Source: a virus. From it: DNA of 29,496 nucleotides. Positions 21,689 through 28,953 of the stretch are shown piece after piece. Position numbers and translations under genes: made by a program. Where the stretch lies: positions 1-29,496 of the IMG/VR virus record IMGVR_UViG_3300001460_006018. One strand, given 5' to 3'. A model generated the notes under the pieces. It was not told the origin of the DNA. It saw nothing but the letters and a program-made list of their open reading frames with translations, and did not search any database. Position 1 is the first letter of the stretch. Each line of letters starts with the position of its first letter.

Positions 21689-22036
21689 TTATGTAGCGTC
21701 GAACGCATCCAAATCACGAATAAGAACAACTTGTGCTGATAAATCAATACCGTCAACTGTTCCTAGTGCTTGATGTCTTGCAGTCAAAGATGCCGCATTT
21801 GAATGATGCCCGTCAATGATTGCAAAGATCTTACCTGCTGTACCTGTTGATACATACATAAGTGGTGAAAACTCACGTACAATCGCTTCGATTGCTCCGC
21901 CGATTCCGTCTTTTGCCGCTAGTGATGCACCAGCATCGATTTCGATAGCTGTGATCTGTGATGTGCTGTAGTTTTCGCCGTGATCATAACCTGATCCTGC
22001 ACCCGCTACTGGGTTTACTCTTGTGAATGATGCCAT
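21689..22036 (-). CDS. Probable abundant small virion protein, 115 aa
   Basis: The 115-residue product begins MASFTRVNPVAGAGSGYDHG and is Gly/Ala/Ser-rich with strand-rich segments (FSPLMYVSTGTAGKIFAIID). Proteins with an MASFTRVN start recur in marine T4-like phages. It has an ideal AAGGAG ribosome-binding site seven bases before the ATG, its own late-like octamer, a leader hairpin and a strong terminator. The unit is built for high late expression, as for a decoration or other abundant structural protein. No family function is proven. Confidence 0.75.
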   Translation of the reverse strand: MASFTRVNPVAGAGSGYDHGENYSTSQITAIEIDAGASLAAKDGIGGAIEAIVREFSPLMYVSTGTAGKIFAIIDGHHSNAASLTARHQALGTVDGIDLSAQVVLIRDLDAFDAT

Positions 22037-22065
22037 TTTAATCTCCTTAGTTTCTCTAAATGGAC

Positions 22066-22085
22066 AACCCGTTACTCTACGGGTT
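22066..22085 (-). other. Leader stem-loop before the 115-aa gene
   Basis: A 7-bp stem (AACCCGT with ACGGGTT) and a six-base loop lie between the late-like octamer (22096-22103) and the ribosome-binding site. There is no U-run on the minus strand, so it is better read as a 5' leader structure, perhaps protecting the message, than as a terminator. Confidence 0.55.
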
Positions 22086-22095
22086 TCTTATATTG

Positions 22096-22103
22096 TATTT
22101 AGC
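22096..22103 (-). promoter_or_regulatory. T4-late-like promoter octamer of the 115-aa gene
   Basis: Minus-strand GCTAAATA lies 60 bases before the ATG at 22036. The long leader contains the hairpin. Confidence 0.5.
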
Positions 22104-22121
22104 AATTACAAGGAAAATATA

Positions 22122-23066
22122 TTACTTAAGGCTTCTTTTTGCCCGTTTATGAAGCTGTTTTAGCTGTTCTATGTATGCAGGGCCAGCTTTTATTATATCG
22201 TGCATCATAATGACTATTGGAAAATATGCACCAGCAATTGATGATGGTATAGCTTGACCTGCTTGCATGATTTGTAAAAACCTACTTATAAAGGGTAAAC
22301 TAGTTGTTGGTACTAATAACCTATAATAAGGTACATTTTGCATACCACCTAAGTCTGGCATACTTACTTTTGGTTCTGGATCTGTAGCATTAAAATCTTC
22401 AAGATTATTATCATTTGTAAAGTTTGCAAACATTGGCATTACATCACTATCACTAAGTTTACTCCGTGCGGCAAACAATAGCCTAGTTATAGTTGTTTTT
22501 CTTTCAGTTGGTGTATCAGTACCAAAACTTGTTAATCTTCTTCTTATAGATCTGTAATGCGGATTGGTTATACCCAAGTCAGCTTCAATTTGTGCTAATG
22601 CACGTATATCTTTGTCCACTACGCTATCACCACTAGCTAAACTTCTAAGGAACCCATTTAGATTACCAATACTAATGACAGTCTTTTTTCTTTCAATTGC
22701 CGCGGCATCAGGATTTTTTAATTTGCCTAGTGCTTTTTCGTCGCCTTGTAAGAAATGTACTAGATTATAAAGATCTGTGCCGTCTATTCTAAATCTTTTG
22801 TACTCTCTAAACATTACAGTTTTATAAGCATACTTTGTAGCTTCTGTTTTGTGTTTGCGATAAAACCGCATAGCTTGTAAACAAAGGATAGAAAGGTATG
22901 CTTTTTCTCTACAGTCACTATAAGTTAGTAATCTTTGATTACGTGCATCACGTGTCATACGTGCTTCATGTAAATCCTTTAAAAAAGAAAAATTTTCTTG
23001 CTCAGGCTCTGGTGACATTGTATGTCCACCTGATATTTCTGCCCATTGCTTTGCAGTATATTTCAT
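22122..23066 (-). CDS. Conserved hypothetical protein, 314 aa
   Basis: The 314-residue product is mostly helical and basic, with a motif-rich middle (RFRIDGTDLYNLVHFLQGD, ITNPHYRSIRRRLTSFG) and a hydrophobic region at about 245-300 including FPIVIMMHDIIKAGPAYI. No family is recognised. It overlaps the 84-aa gene upstream by ATGA. It probably belongs to the virion assembly group by location; a DNA-binding or head-tail role would be a guess. Confidence 0.65.
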   Translation of the reverse strand: MKYTAKQWAEISGGHTMSPEPEQENFSFLKDLHEARMTRDARNQRLLTYSDCREKAYLSILCLQAMRFYRKHKTEATKYAYKTVMFREYKRFRIDGTDLYNLVHFLQGDEKALGKLKNPDAAAIERKKTVISIGNLNGFLRSLASGDSVVDKDIRALAQIEADLGITNPHYRSIRRRLTSFGTDTPTERKTTITRLLFAARSKLSDSDVMPMFANFTNDNNLEDFNATDPEPKVSMPDLGGMQNVPYYRLLVPTTSLPFISRFLQIMQAGQAIPSSIAGAYFPIVIMMHDIIKAGPAYIEQLKQLHKRAKRSLK

Positions 23067-23317
23067 CTACGTTTACTTTCTTTAATTTTTTCAACGCCAA
23101 CAATAAATTTTTTACTTGATCCTGTTTTTATACTATTGATCAATCTTCTTTCCAAATCCAAAGCCTGGTCCGGATGATATTCTTTATGTATTTTTTCAAG
23201 TAAGTTGACTGCACTATCTATAAGATTAGATCCTGTTGTCTGTATGAAGTCATCACTGCGGTTATCTACTCGCAGATTACTTAATTCTTGTAAAATACTC
23301 CTAGTGCGTCTTCTCAT
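23063..23317 (-). CDS. Small basic helical protein, 84 aa
   Basis: The 84-residue product is rich in Arg and Lys at both ends (MRRRTRSILQELSNLR, KFIVGVEKIKESKRR) and helical between. The start has AAGGAA upstream, and a late-like octamer lies 19 bases before it. No family is recognised. It is coupled to the 314-aa gene. Confidence 0.65.
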   Translation of the reverse strand: MRRRTRSILQELSNLRVDNRSDDFIQTTGSNLIDSAVNLLEKIHKEYHPDQALDLERRLINSIKTGSSKKFIVGVEKIKESKRR

Positions 23318-23335
23318 TGTAATTCCTTATTAATG

Positions 23336-23343
23336 TATTTAGC
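23336..23343 (-). promoter_or_regulatory. T4-late-like promoter octamer (minus side of a divergent pair)
   Basis: Minus-strand GCTAAATA lies 19 bases before the ATG at 23317. It is back to back with the plus-strand octamer that serves the lipase. Confidence 0.5.
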
Positions 23344-23353
23344 CGTCAATAAT

Positions 23354-23361
23354 TATAAATA
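23354..23361 (+). promoter_or_regulatory. T4 late promoter consensus TATAAATA for the lipase
   Basis: The exact T4 late octamer TATAAATA lies 22 bases before the plus-strand ATG at 23383, with GGAGG between them as ribosome-binding site. Confidence 0.65.
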
Positions 23362-23382
23362 TGTTTATAACTGGAGGGGCCT

Positions 23383-24147
23383 ATGATAACAAAACTGACT
23401 TTTAAAGAACGTTCTTTATTATTTGCAAAGCTTGCTAAGATTGCATACTATGATACTGATAAAGCTAAGTCACAAGCTAAGAAATTAAAATTTACTACAA
23501 CAGAGTTTTATGATAAAGATGGTGCTCAAGCATACAGATTTCAAAACAAAAATGATTTAGTTATTGCTTGCCGTGGTACTCAACCTACAGAATGGAATGA
23601 TATTAAAGCAGATCTTAGAGCAATGCCTGTAGTAGCAGAAACAGTAAGTAGAGTGCATAAAGGATTTAAGGCAGAAGTTGATGAACTATGGCCCATGGTG
23701 TTAGAAGATTTGCAAAGAAAAACTAATCAAAATAAAAAGATTTGGTTTTGTGGACATAGTCTCGGAGCCGCAATGGCAACAATAATGGCAAGTAGATGTC
23801 ATTTGTATACAGATATTGCACCAGTTGAAGAACTTTATACTTACGGATCACCTAGGGTAGGCTGGAAAAAGTATTGTAAATCATTAGGAGTTACACATCA
23901 CCGTTGGAGGAACAATAATGATATTGTTACAAAAGTTCCATTAAGAATAATGGGCTACGTACATGACGGAAAGCAATACTATATTACAAGCAATAATCGT
24001 ATTGGATATCCAAGTATCGGTGACTGGTGGCAAGGTACATGGAACGGAATTAAAAATCGTAGATTTGATTCTATAGGTGATCATGACATACAATCATACT
24101 ACGATAATATTGACAAGGCACTGTCAGATATACCTCCGCATTATTAA
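23383..24147 (+). CDS. Class-3 lipase-like alpha/beta hydrolase
   Basis: This is the only plus-strand gene of the window. The 254-residue product has the class-3 lipase elements: CRGTQ (oxyanion region) near 63-67, the nucleophile elbow WFCGHSLGAA with Ser126, YGSPRVG at 154-160, NNNDIVTKVP with Asp180 and GDHDIQSYY with His234. The triad Ser126-Asp180-His234 is complete. It would hydrolyse esters such as glycerolipids. No signal peptide is visible, so it acts in the infected cell or on release, perhaps on host membranes. GGAGG precedes the ATG. The stop overlaps the stop of the convergent downstream gene. Confidence 0.9.
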   Translation: MITKLTFKERSLLFAKLAKIAYYDTDKAKSQAKKLKFTTTEFYDKDGAQAYRFQNKNDLVIACRGTQPTEWNDIKADLRAMPVVAETVSRVHKGFKAEVDELWPMVLEDLQRKTNQNKKIWFCGHSLGAAMATIMASRCHLYTDIAPVEELYTYGSPRVGWKKYCKSLGVTHHRWRNNNDIVTKVPLRIMGYVHDGKQYYITSNNRIGYPSIGDWWQGTWNGIKNRRFDSIGDHDIQSYYDNIDKALSDIPPHY

Positions 24148-24665
24148 TCCATTGGTTTAAACTTTACGTTTTCCATTACCCACTCAATTGGCTCTTCATA
24201 TGCAAATTGTAGCATATATCTATCATGTTCATTATTAGTGACACTATGAATATATGATCCAGTGTTTAAGATAACTGCATTTTCTTTGTAATAGTAAGTA
24301 TACTTTTTATCCTCTGCATCAAAAAAATCAACAGGTGCAAATTGATCAAGAGAAGGTGATAGGTACCAACTGACACTACTACGTTTTTTAGTATACTGAA
24401 CAAAATCAATATGTCGTGGGACTGGATCATGCGGTGGATTGTGTAAAAGATAAACATTGTGAGGAAGTACGTTAACACATTTTAATAATGGCTTTACATC
24501 TAAGTAAGGTACATTCCTACTAACCCCATGCATAGTGCGTTCTTTATCTTTTTTTGCATATTGCCCATATCTTGTGTATTGAACTTTTTTTGCAACTTTA
24601 AGCATCTTTTGTCTAAAGTCATCTGTTATTTGATGATCTATTTCAAACCAAAAATCATGTGCCAT
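24144..24665 (-). CDS. 2OG-Fe(II) oxygenase-like protein (possible aspartyl-hydroxylase-type)
   Basis: The 173-residue product has PRHIDFVQY near residue 84-91 (His85 and Asp87 as HxD) and IHSVTNNEHDRYMLQFAYEE, where His140 and Arg149 fit the distal His and 2-oxoglutarate Arg of cupin-like oxygenases. WYLSPS at 100-105 precedes the distal motif. The fit is moderate; the fold may be of the aspartyl/asparaginyl-hydroxylase type. Its substrate is unknown. It is the last gene of the long metabolic operon and its stop overlaps that of the convergent lipase. Confidence 0.55.
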   Translation of the reverse strand: MAHDFWFEIDHQITDDFRQKMLKVAKKVQYTRYGQYAKKDKERTMHGVSRNVPYLDVKPLLKCVNVLPHNVYLLHNPPHDPVPRHIDFVQYTKKRSSVSWYLSPSLDQFAPVDFFDAEDKKYTYYYKENAVILNTGSYIHSVTNNEHDRYMLQFAYEEPIEWVMENVKFKPMD

Positions 24666-24666
24666 A

Positions 24667-24936
24667 TTACATCCTATAACTTACTTCTGTTTTCTCTTTC
24701 CAAGATTCTTTGTATAATTCTATAAAGTCATTTTCTTCCATACAAATTACCTTGTCAATTTTACGATATCCATTTTGTTCTATTACTTTATTAACTAGAA
24801 TTGGTATAACTTCTGGATCTGTGATGTCTGCTTTACATTGTATTTCTGTTTCAAAAGTAGGGTTAGTAAAAACATATAAGTCTTTATTGCCTTGAGCAGA
24901 TATACCAGCAAATATTACAATTATCAACCATTTCAT
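24667..24936 (-). CDS. Small exported protein, two cysteines
   Basis: The 89-residue product starts with a hydrophobic signal (MKWLIIVIFAGISAQG) and has two cysteines (Cys34 and Cys65) that could form a disulfide in the periplasm. The rest is acidic and strand-rich. No family is recognised. ATGA overlap with DoxX suggests coupling with it; a periplasmic partner role is possible. Confidence 0.65.
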   Translation of the reverse strand: MKWLIIVIFAGISAQGNKDLYVFTNPTFETEIQCKADITDPEVIPILVNKVIEQNGYRKIDKVICMEENDFIELYKESWKEKTEVSYRM

Positions 24937-25343
24937 GTCCTATTGCCTCTTAGTGCAAAAAATAATCCACCTACCCAAAGAAAGACGTGTAGGTTATCGT
25001 ATAGTATGACATCCCAAAAACTTTCTGGTTGACCTACCCAAATAACCCCTGTCATAATACTACAAACTGTAATACCACTAAAGCGTGTAATAACATCTTG
25101 AAGTTCTGCAAGTGCTTTTACAAATACTGCACCACCAACCAAGAGTCCAATACCTGCACCTAGTTCTCCATATGCGGCGAACCACCATACAAGGTAAGGC
25201 AAGTCAAAAGACTCTGCACCTTCTATTGTTACAGGAAACTTACTTAATCCTTGTTGTATAAAAATAATAGCTAATGGAATTCGTATAAGCCAATGACTCA
25301 TGCAAAATTCAGGTATCTTATTGACTAAACTTTTGTAATTCAT
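24933..25343 (-). CDS. DoxX-like integral membrane protein
   Basis: The 136-residue product has four hydrophobic segments (about 17-34, 50-72, 85-102 and 112-130) and conserved-looking stretches RIPLAIIFIQQGLSKF, YGELGAGIGLLVGG and RFSGITV, as in the DoxX/MauE-type quinone- or redox-linked membrane family. It probably sits in the inner membrane; the cellular substrate is unknown. It overlaps the phosphoribosyltransferase upstream and the small exported protein downstream by ATGA, tying the three together. Confidence 0.75.
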   Translation of the reverse strand: MNYKSLVNKIPEFCMSHWLIRIPLAIIFIQQGLSKFPVTIEGAESFDLPYLVWWFAAYGELGAGIGLLVGGAVFVKALAELQDVITRFSGITVCSIMTGVIWVGQPESFWDVILYDNLHVFLWVGGLFFALRGNRT

Positions 25344-25741
25344 TTATTTTCTCCTGGCATTGTGAATAAAGCTTGTACCCTGTCAATATCGGGTATTGGT
25401 TTTCTAGCAAATATACACCACTTGTGTGCAAACATAGTTTCTTTTGTTATACAAAATTCTCTAAAACTTGTTCCTGTTGTGTACACATCATCTACTACCA
25501 TCCAAGGATGATCGCCGGGTGTAATATACTTTTCCATAGCATACTGTAGTGGTAAGCCTCCACGTGGGATACCCACTACTTTGCTAAAAGGTTCTGTTTG
25601 ATAGTCCATAATCATTCTAGCAAGTCCGTCCCACCATTCGGGACGAATTGCATCACATTCAATCTTCCAAGCAAGTGGAATACCTGCATGGCTTATAAAG
25701 TCAATTTGTTCAAATAATTTTGCTTCAGTATGATGTACCAT
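25340..25741 (-). CDS. Phosphoribosyltransferase-fold protein
   Basis: The 133-residue product has the PRPP-binding signature WMVVDDVYTTGTSF (about 80-93, with two adjacent acidic residues) and an upstream VVGIPRGGLPLQYAME strand-loop. It is shorter than typical orotate or hypoxanthine enzymes (about 180-210), and the base-specific hood is not identifiable, so the acceptor base is unknown. It lies between metK and DoxX, one of two PRTase-type genes in the operon with apt. Confidence 0.8.
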   Translation of the reverse strand: MVHHTEAKLFEQIDFISHAGIPLAWKIECDAIRPEWWDGLARMIMDYQTEPFSKVVGIPRGGLPLQYAMEKYITPGDHPWMVVDDVYTTGTSFREFCITKETMFAHKWCIFARKPIPDIDRVQALFTMPGENK

Positions 25742-25744
25742 TCA

Positions 25745-26830
25745 TTACCACCCAAGCGTTTCCCATGGTACATCTTTGTTTCCAAAGTGTCCATATGTAC
25801 AATTTTCACTATACCTATGAAAGTTAAACAAGTCAAACCTATCAATAATTCCTTTGGGTGTTAAATCAATTTCACGTTCGATAAACTTTGCTATACTTGC
25901 ATTGTGTCCGTTTGAATCAACATATATACTAGTTGGTTCTTTGACTCCAATAGCATAACTTAGTTGTATATTACACCAATCTGCCATGCAATCATTTACT
26001 ACGTTCTTTGCTAACCACCGGGCCATGTATGCCGCACTCCTATCTACTTTGGTAGGATCTTTTCCACTAAAAGCACCACCACCATGAGGAGCAAAGCCGC
26101 CATAGGTATCAACAATAATTTTGCGACCAGTAACTCCTGAATCACCGTCAGGCCCACCAATAACAAAGTTACCAGTAGGGTTAAGATGCCATACAGTATT
26201 GTCATCTATTAAATCTCCTAACTCTTCCATTGCGGCAAGTTTACAAATATGTCTTGCCTCTTCTACATTACCTTGTGTGTGTTGTGTACTAACAACCACT
26301 TGGTCAATGCGTTTAATTATGCCATCTCTTCGAGCTCCATAATATTCAACACTCACTTGGCTCTTAGCATCTGGACCTAATATTGCACCACGCTTGTTAT
26401 TTAAGTTCTTTAGAATTCTATGACTATAATGAATAGGTGCAGGCATCATACTATCTGTATGATTGCAAGCATAACCAAACATCATTCCTTGGTCACCTGC
26501 ACCAAAGTCGTCTGTGCCTAAGCCAATGTCTCCGCTTTGTGAATGAATCTCATTGTATATTTTTAGTTTGTCCCAATGAAATCCGTCTTGTTCATATCCG
26601 ATTTCTTTAACCTTATTGCGTATAATGTCTTTTACATTGTCTACATTAAAGTTCTTTACTTCGCCCGCTACCGTTACATGGTTAGTGGTTACCAGTGTTT
26701 CAACTGCAACACGAGTTGTTTCGTCTCCGTTGGCTAGGCCTGCATCCACAAGTGCATCACTTATCTGATCTGCTACTTTATCTGGATGACCGTTGCTTAC
26801 ACTTTCGCTTGTAAAAATGTGATTAGTCAT
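25745..26830 (-). CDS. metK: S-adenosylmethionine synthetase
   Basis: The 361-residue product is a complete MetK, making S-adenosylmethionine from methionine and ATP. Signatures are GHPDKVADQISDA at 14-26, the GAGDQGMMFGYA hexapeptide region at 109-120, and GGGAFSGKDPTKVD at 250-263. It is a little shorter than bacterial enzymes (about 383-396). The ribosome-binding site is AAGGAG. A 56-aa membrane ORF is directly upstream. No clear promoter is seen before it, so it is probably read from further upstream. Confidence 0.95.
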   Translation of the reverse strand: MTNHIFTSESVSNGHPDKVADQISDALVDAGLANGDETTRVAVETLVTTNHVTVAGEVKNFNVDNVKDIIRNKVKEIGYEQDGFHWDKLKIYNEIHSQSGDIGLGTDDFGAGDQGMMFGYACNHTDSMMPAPIHYSHRILKNLNNKRGAILGPDAKSQVSVEYYGARRDGIIKRIDQVVVSTQHTQGNVEEARHICKLAAMEELGDLIDDNTVWHLNPTGNFVIGGPDGDSGVTGRKIIVDTYGGFAPHGGGAFSGKDPTKVDRSAAYMARWLAKNVVNDCMADWCNIQLSYAIGVKEPTSIYVDSNGHNASIAKFIEREIDLTPKGIIDRFDLFNFHRYSENCTYGHFGNKDVPWETLGW

Positions 26831-26847
26831 TTATATTCGATACTCCT

Positions 26848-27018
26848 TTAGTACTCTTCGTCAGCTTCGCCTTTTTGAAAGTGTAAACTTTCATGATATT
26901 CATATTCATATTGCATCATCTCAAGTTCCATACCCATATATAGTAATTCACCTAGCAAATATAAAATAATTAGAACCCCTATAATTATGCCTTGTATTTT
27001 TAAAATATTGTTTAACAT
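26848..27018 (-). CDS. Small membrane protein, 56 aa
   Basis: This 56-codon ORF fills the gap before metK. It has one hydrophobic segment (about 8-28, IQGIIIGVLIILYLLGELLY) and an acidic C-terminal tail rich in Met, Tyr and Glu (MGMELEMMQYEYEYH). No homologous family is recognised. Its stop lies 17 bases before the metK start, and the intervening AAGGAG serves metK. Confidence 0.65.
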   Translation of the reverse strand: MLNNILKIQGIIIGVLIILYLLGELLYMGMELEMMQYEYEYHESLHFQKGEADEEY

Positions 27019-27038
27019 TTTTATGTCCTATTCGTTGG

Positions 27039-27557
27039 TTAGTAATCAACTCCTGAATAAAAAGGAATCTTTCTATTCTTTATTATACTAGAGCCTGGTA
27101 AGAATGTCAAGTTCATAATACAGGCACAAGCAATAACATTTCCACCTAATTCTTCAACAATATCCACAGCGGCATTCATTGTTCCGCCCGTAGCCATCAA
27201 ATCATCAATTATAATAACATTATCGTCTTTTGATATTGCATCTGATTTTATTTCTAATGTGGCAGTATCATATTCTAATTGATACTTTTTGGATAAAACT
27301 GGTGGTGGAAGTTTTCCTTCTTTACGAGCAAGTACTAATGGCCCTCTTGTTCTATGAGCAAATACACTTGCGAAAATAAATCCTCTTGCATCTAAGCCTA
27401 CAATTTTATCTACTGGACAATATTTTAGTAAGTTACTGTAGATAAAATTATTTGCCTCAGCAAAGCCTTCTGGACTTTGGCAGAGACTGGCTGTGCATTT
27501 AAAGTCTATACCTTCTTTTGGAAAATCTTGATAACTTCTTATATATTCTTTTATCAT
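27039..27557 (-). CDS. apt: Adenine phosphoribosyltransferase
   Basis: The 172-residue product matches Apt throughout: ARGFIFASVFA near 57-67, ARKEGKLPPP at 77-86, YQLEYDTATLEI (the Y.LEY...LEI hood) and the PRPP-binding loop NVIIIDDLMATGGTM at 113-127. It converts adenine and PRPP to AMP. Its length (about 170) is normal for the family. The start overlaps the stop of sufE (ATGA). With metK in the same operon it could recycle adenine from S-adenosylmethionine breakdown. Confidence 0.9.
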   Translation of the reverse strand: MIKEYIRSYQDFPKEGIDFKCTASLCQSPEGFAEANNFIYSNLLKYCPVDKIVGLDARGFIFASVFAHRTRGPLVLARKEGKLPPPVLSKKYQLEYDTATLEIKSDAISKDDNVIIIDDLMATGGTMNAAVDIVEELGGNVIACACIMNLTFLPGSSIIKNRKIPFYSGVDY

Positions 27558-27952
27558 AATGCTGATACCTTTGTTTGTAGTGTGCTAATAAGACTACTAA
27601 GTCCGTTGCGTCTGTTTGCACTTAAAATACCTTCTAGTGCTAGTGCTTCAAAGTCTTCACGTTGAATTTTTTTAGCATCGTCTATTGGCAAATCATCAAA
27701 GCAATCACAAATAACGTGTGTAACACCTTTAGTAATCATAGCATCACTATCATAGTAGATTTTAGTTTTATTATCTACAGCACCTACGTCTATCCATATC
27801 TGTGACATACATCCGCTTACAAGTTTATCATCTGATCGTAACTCTACTGGTAATGTAGTAGGTTCTCTAGCCATGTCAATTAACATCGCATATTGATCCA
27901 TTACATCATCAAATATTTCTAATTCTTCTGCCCAGTATTGTATTTTGCTCAT
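27554..27952 (-). CDS. sufE: SufE-like Fe-S cluster sulfur acceptor
   Basis: The 132-residue product has the SufE pattern with the sulfur-accepting Cys48 in VSGCMSQIWI, the DVGAVDNKTKIYYDSDAM strand-turn and GVTHVICDCFDDLP. SufE takes sulfur from a cysteine desulfurase (SufS) and passes it to the SufBCD scaffold for [4Fe-4S] assembly. No desulfurase is in the window. It starts in an ATGA overlap with a 24-aa ORF and ends in an ATGA overlap with apt. Confidence 0.85.
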   Translation of the reverse strand: MSKIQYWAEELEIFDDVMDQYAMLIDMAREPTTLPVELRSDDKLVSGCMSQIWIDVGAVDNKTKIYYDSDAMITKGVTHVICDCFDDLPIDDAKKIQREDFEALALEGILSANRRNGLSSLISTLQTKVSAL

Positions 27953-28023
27953 CCGTTTAATCCTTGTACTATAACTGTTACTACTAATGTTAAAAAGAAT
28001 ACTGTAATAAGTGATTTGCCCAT
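27949..28023 (-). CDS. Tiny membrane peptide, 24 aa
   Basis: MGKSLITVFFLTLVVTVIVQ then GLNG, one hydrophobic segment. It begins one base after the oxygenase stop and ends in an ATGA overlap with sufE, so its frame is fixed by neighbours on both sides. No strong ribosome-binding site of its own is seen; translational coupling is expected. Whether it is functional or a linker for coupling is unknown. Confidence 0.5.
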   Translation of the reverse strand: MGKSLITVFFLTLVVTVIVQGLNG

Positions 28024-28024
28024 A

Positions 28025-28888
28025 TTAATAACTCTGTGCTAGTCGCCACATCAAATACTCTTTTGATTCGATAGGCTCATATTTGTCTTCTTCATTTGTT
28101 CGCAAATTTTTAATAATAGTTCCTGGTGTAGGATCTACAAAGTGTGGCATACTGTAGCGTTGTTGATGTATATGACTGTTAACAACTCTATGTTTAGTTG
28201 ACTTGAAGTAATCGTTTGTCCAACGCTGTAGCAAGTCACCAATGTTACAAACTATACCGTCGTCCGCATAAGGTACAGGATGCCATGTTCCGTTAAGGTC
28301 TTGTACTTGTAATCCTGGAACGTCATTGATCTGCCAAAGTAATGTGATAGTGCCATAGTCACTGTGTTCTCCTATTCGCATTTGTTTTTGCTCTATTTCC
28401 CCTTCATAAGCAGGGTAATGTATCACTCTTGTAGTGTTAAATGGAACCTTATGTGCATCTACCAAAGTTGTACCGGTATCTAAGATAGTATCAAACTTTT
28501 CTAAGATGCGTAAGGTTAATCTGTCAGCAATATTAATGCTTGCCAACGCACTGCCTCTAAAACCTTTTAGCTCGCTTGGCCACAAGTGTTCAGGCATTCT
28601 TGTATCATTATAGTTAAATGATTCTTTTATATCTTTAGGAGCAGTTGGGTCAACGTTTTCGTCACCTACCATGCTATACCCTAGATTAGTATCACCCTCG
28701 TAAGGATATTTCTGTTTTGTTTCCATTGGCAAATCAAAAAATGATCTCATTTGATGTTGCCAAGCATTCATGTCAGCTTTTTCATCACCTGCTAACGCAT
28801 CGGTGAATACTGCAAAGCCTACGGTAGTGTAGGCTTCGTCAATGCGATCTAAAGCGTCTTGTGCTTGTAGATTAATTACTGGTATCAT
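28025..28888 (-). CDS. 2OG-Fe(II) oxygenase of the isopenicillin N synthase-like family
   Basis: The 287-residue product follows the plant-type/IPNS family order: an N-terminal DIOX-like part (INLQAQDALDR...AVFTDAL), then the metal site GEHSDYGTIT with His175 and Asp177, the distal His233 in STKHRVVN and the 2-oxoglutarate-binding RYS (Arg244, Ser246). The facial triad and co-substrate site look complete, so it should be an active oxidase or hydroxylase; the substrate is unknown. A strong hairpin precedes it, and AGGA precedes the ATG. Confidence 0.85.
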   Translation of the reverse strand: MIPVINLQAQDALDRIDEAYTTVGFAVFTDALAGDEKADMNAWQHQMRSFFDLPMETKQKYPYEGDTNLGYSMVGDENVDPTAPKDIKESFNYNDTRMPEHLWPSELKGFRGSALASINIADRLTLRILEKFDTILDTGTTLVDAHKVPFNTTRVIHYPAYEGEIEQKQMRIGEHSDYGTITLLWQINDVPGLQVQDLNGTWHPVPYADDGIVCNIGDLLQRWTNDYFKSTKHRVVNSHIHQQRYSMPHFVDPTPGTIIKNLRTNEEDKYEPIESKEYLMWRLAQSY

Positions 28889-28918
28889 TTGTTTTCTTTC
28901 CTATATAGTATGTTGTAG

Positions 28919-28942
28919 AGAGGCACTGTTGCCAGTGCCTCT
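28919..28942 (-). other. Perfect stem-loop with GNRA-type tetraloop
   Basis: AGAGGCACTG pairs perfectly with CAGTGCCTCT (10 bp) around a GCAA tetraloop on the minus strand, between the binding-protein gene and the oxygenase gene. There is no U-run after it, so it is more likely an mRNA stability or processing element than a terminator. Confidence 0.75.
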
Positions 28943-28953
28943 GTACTTTAGGT

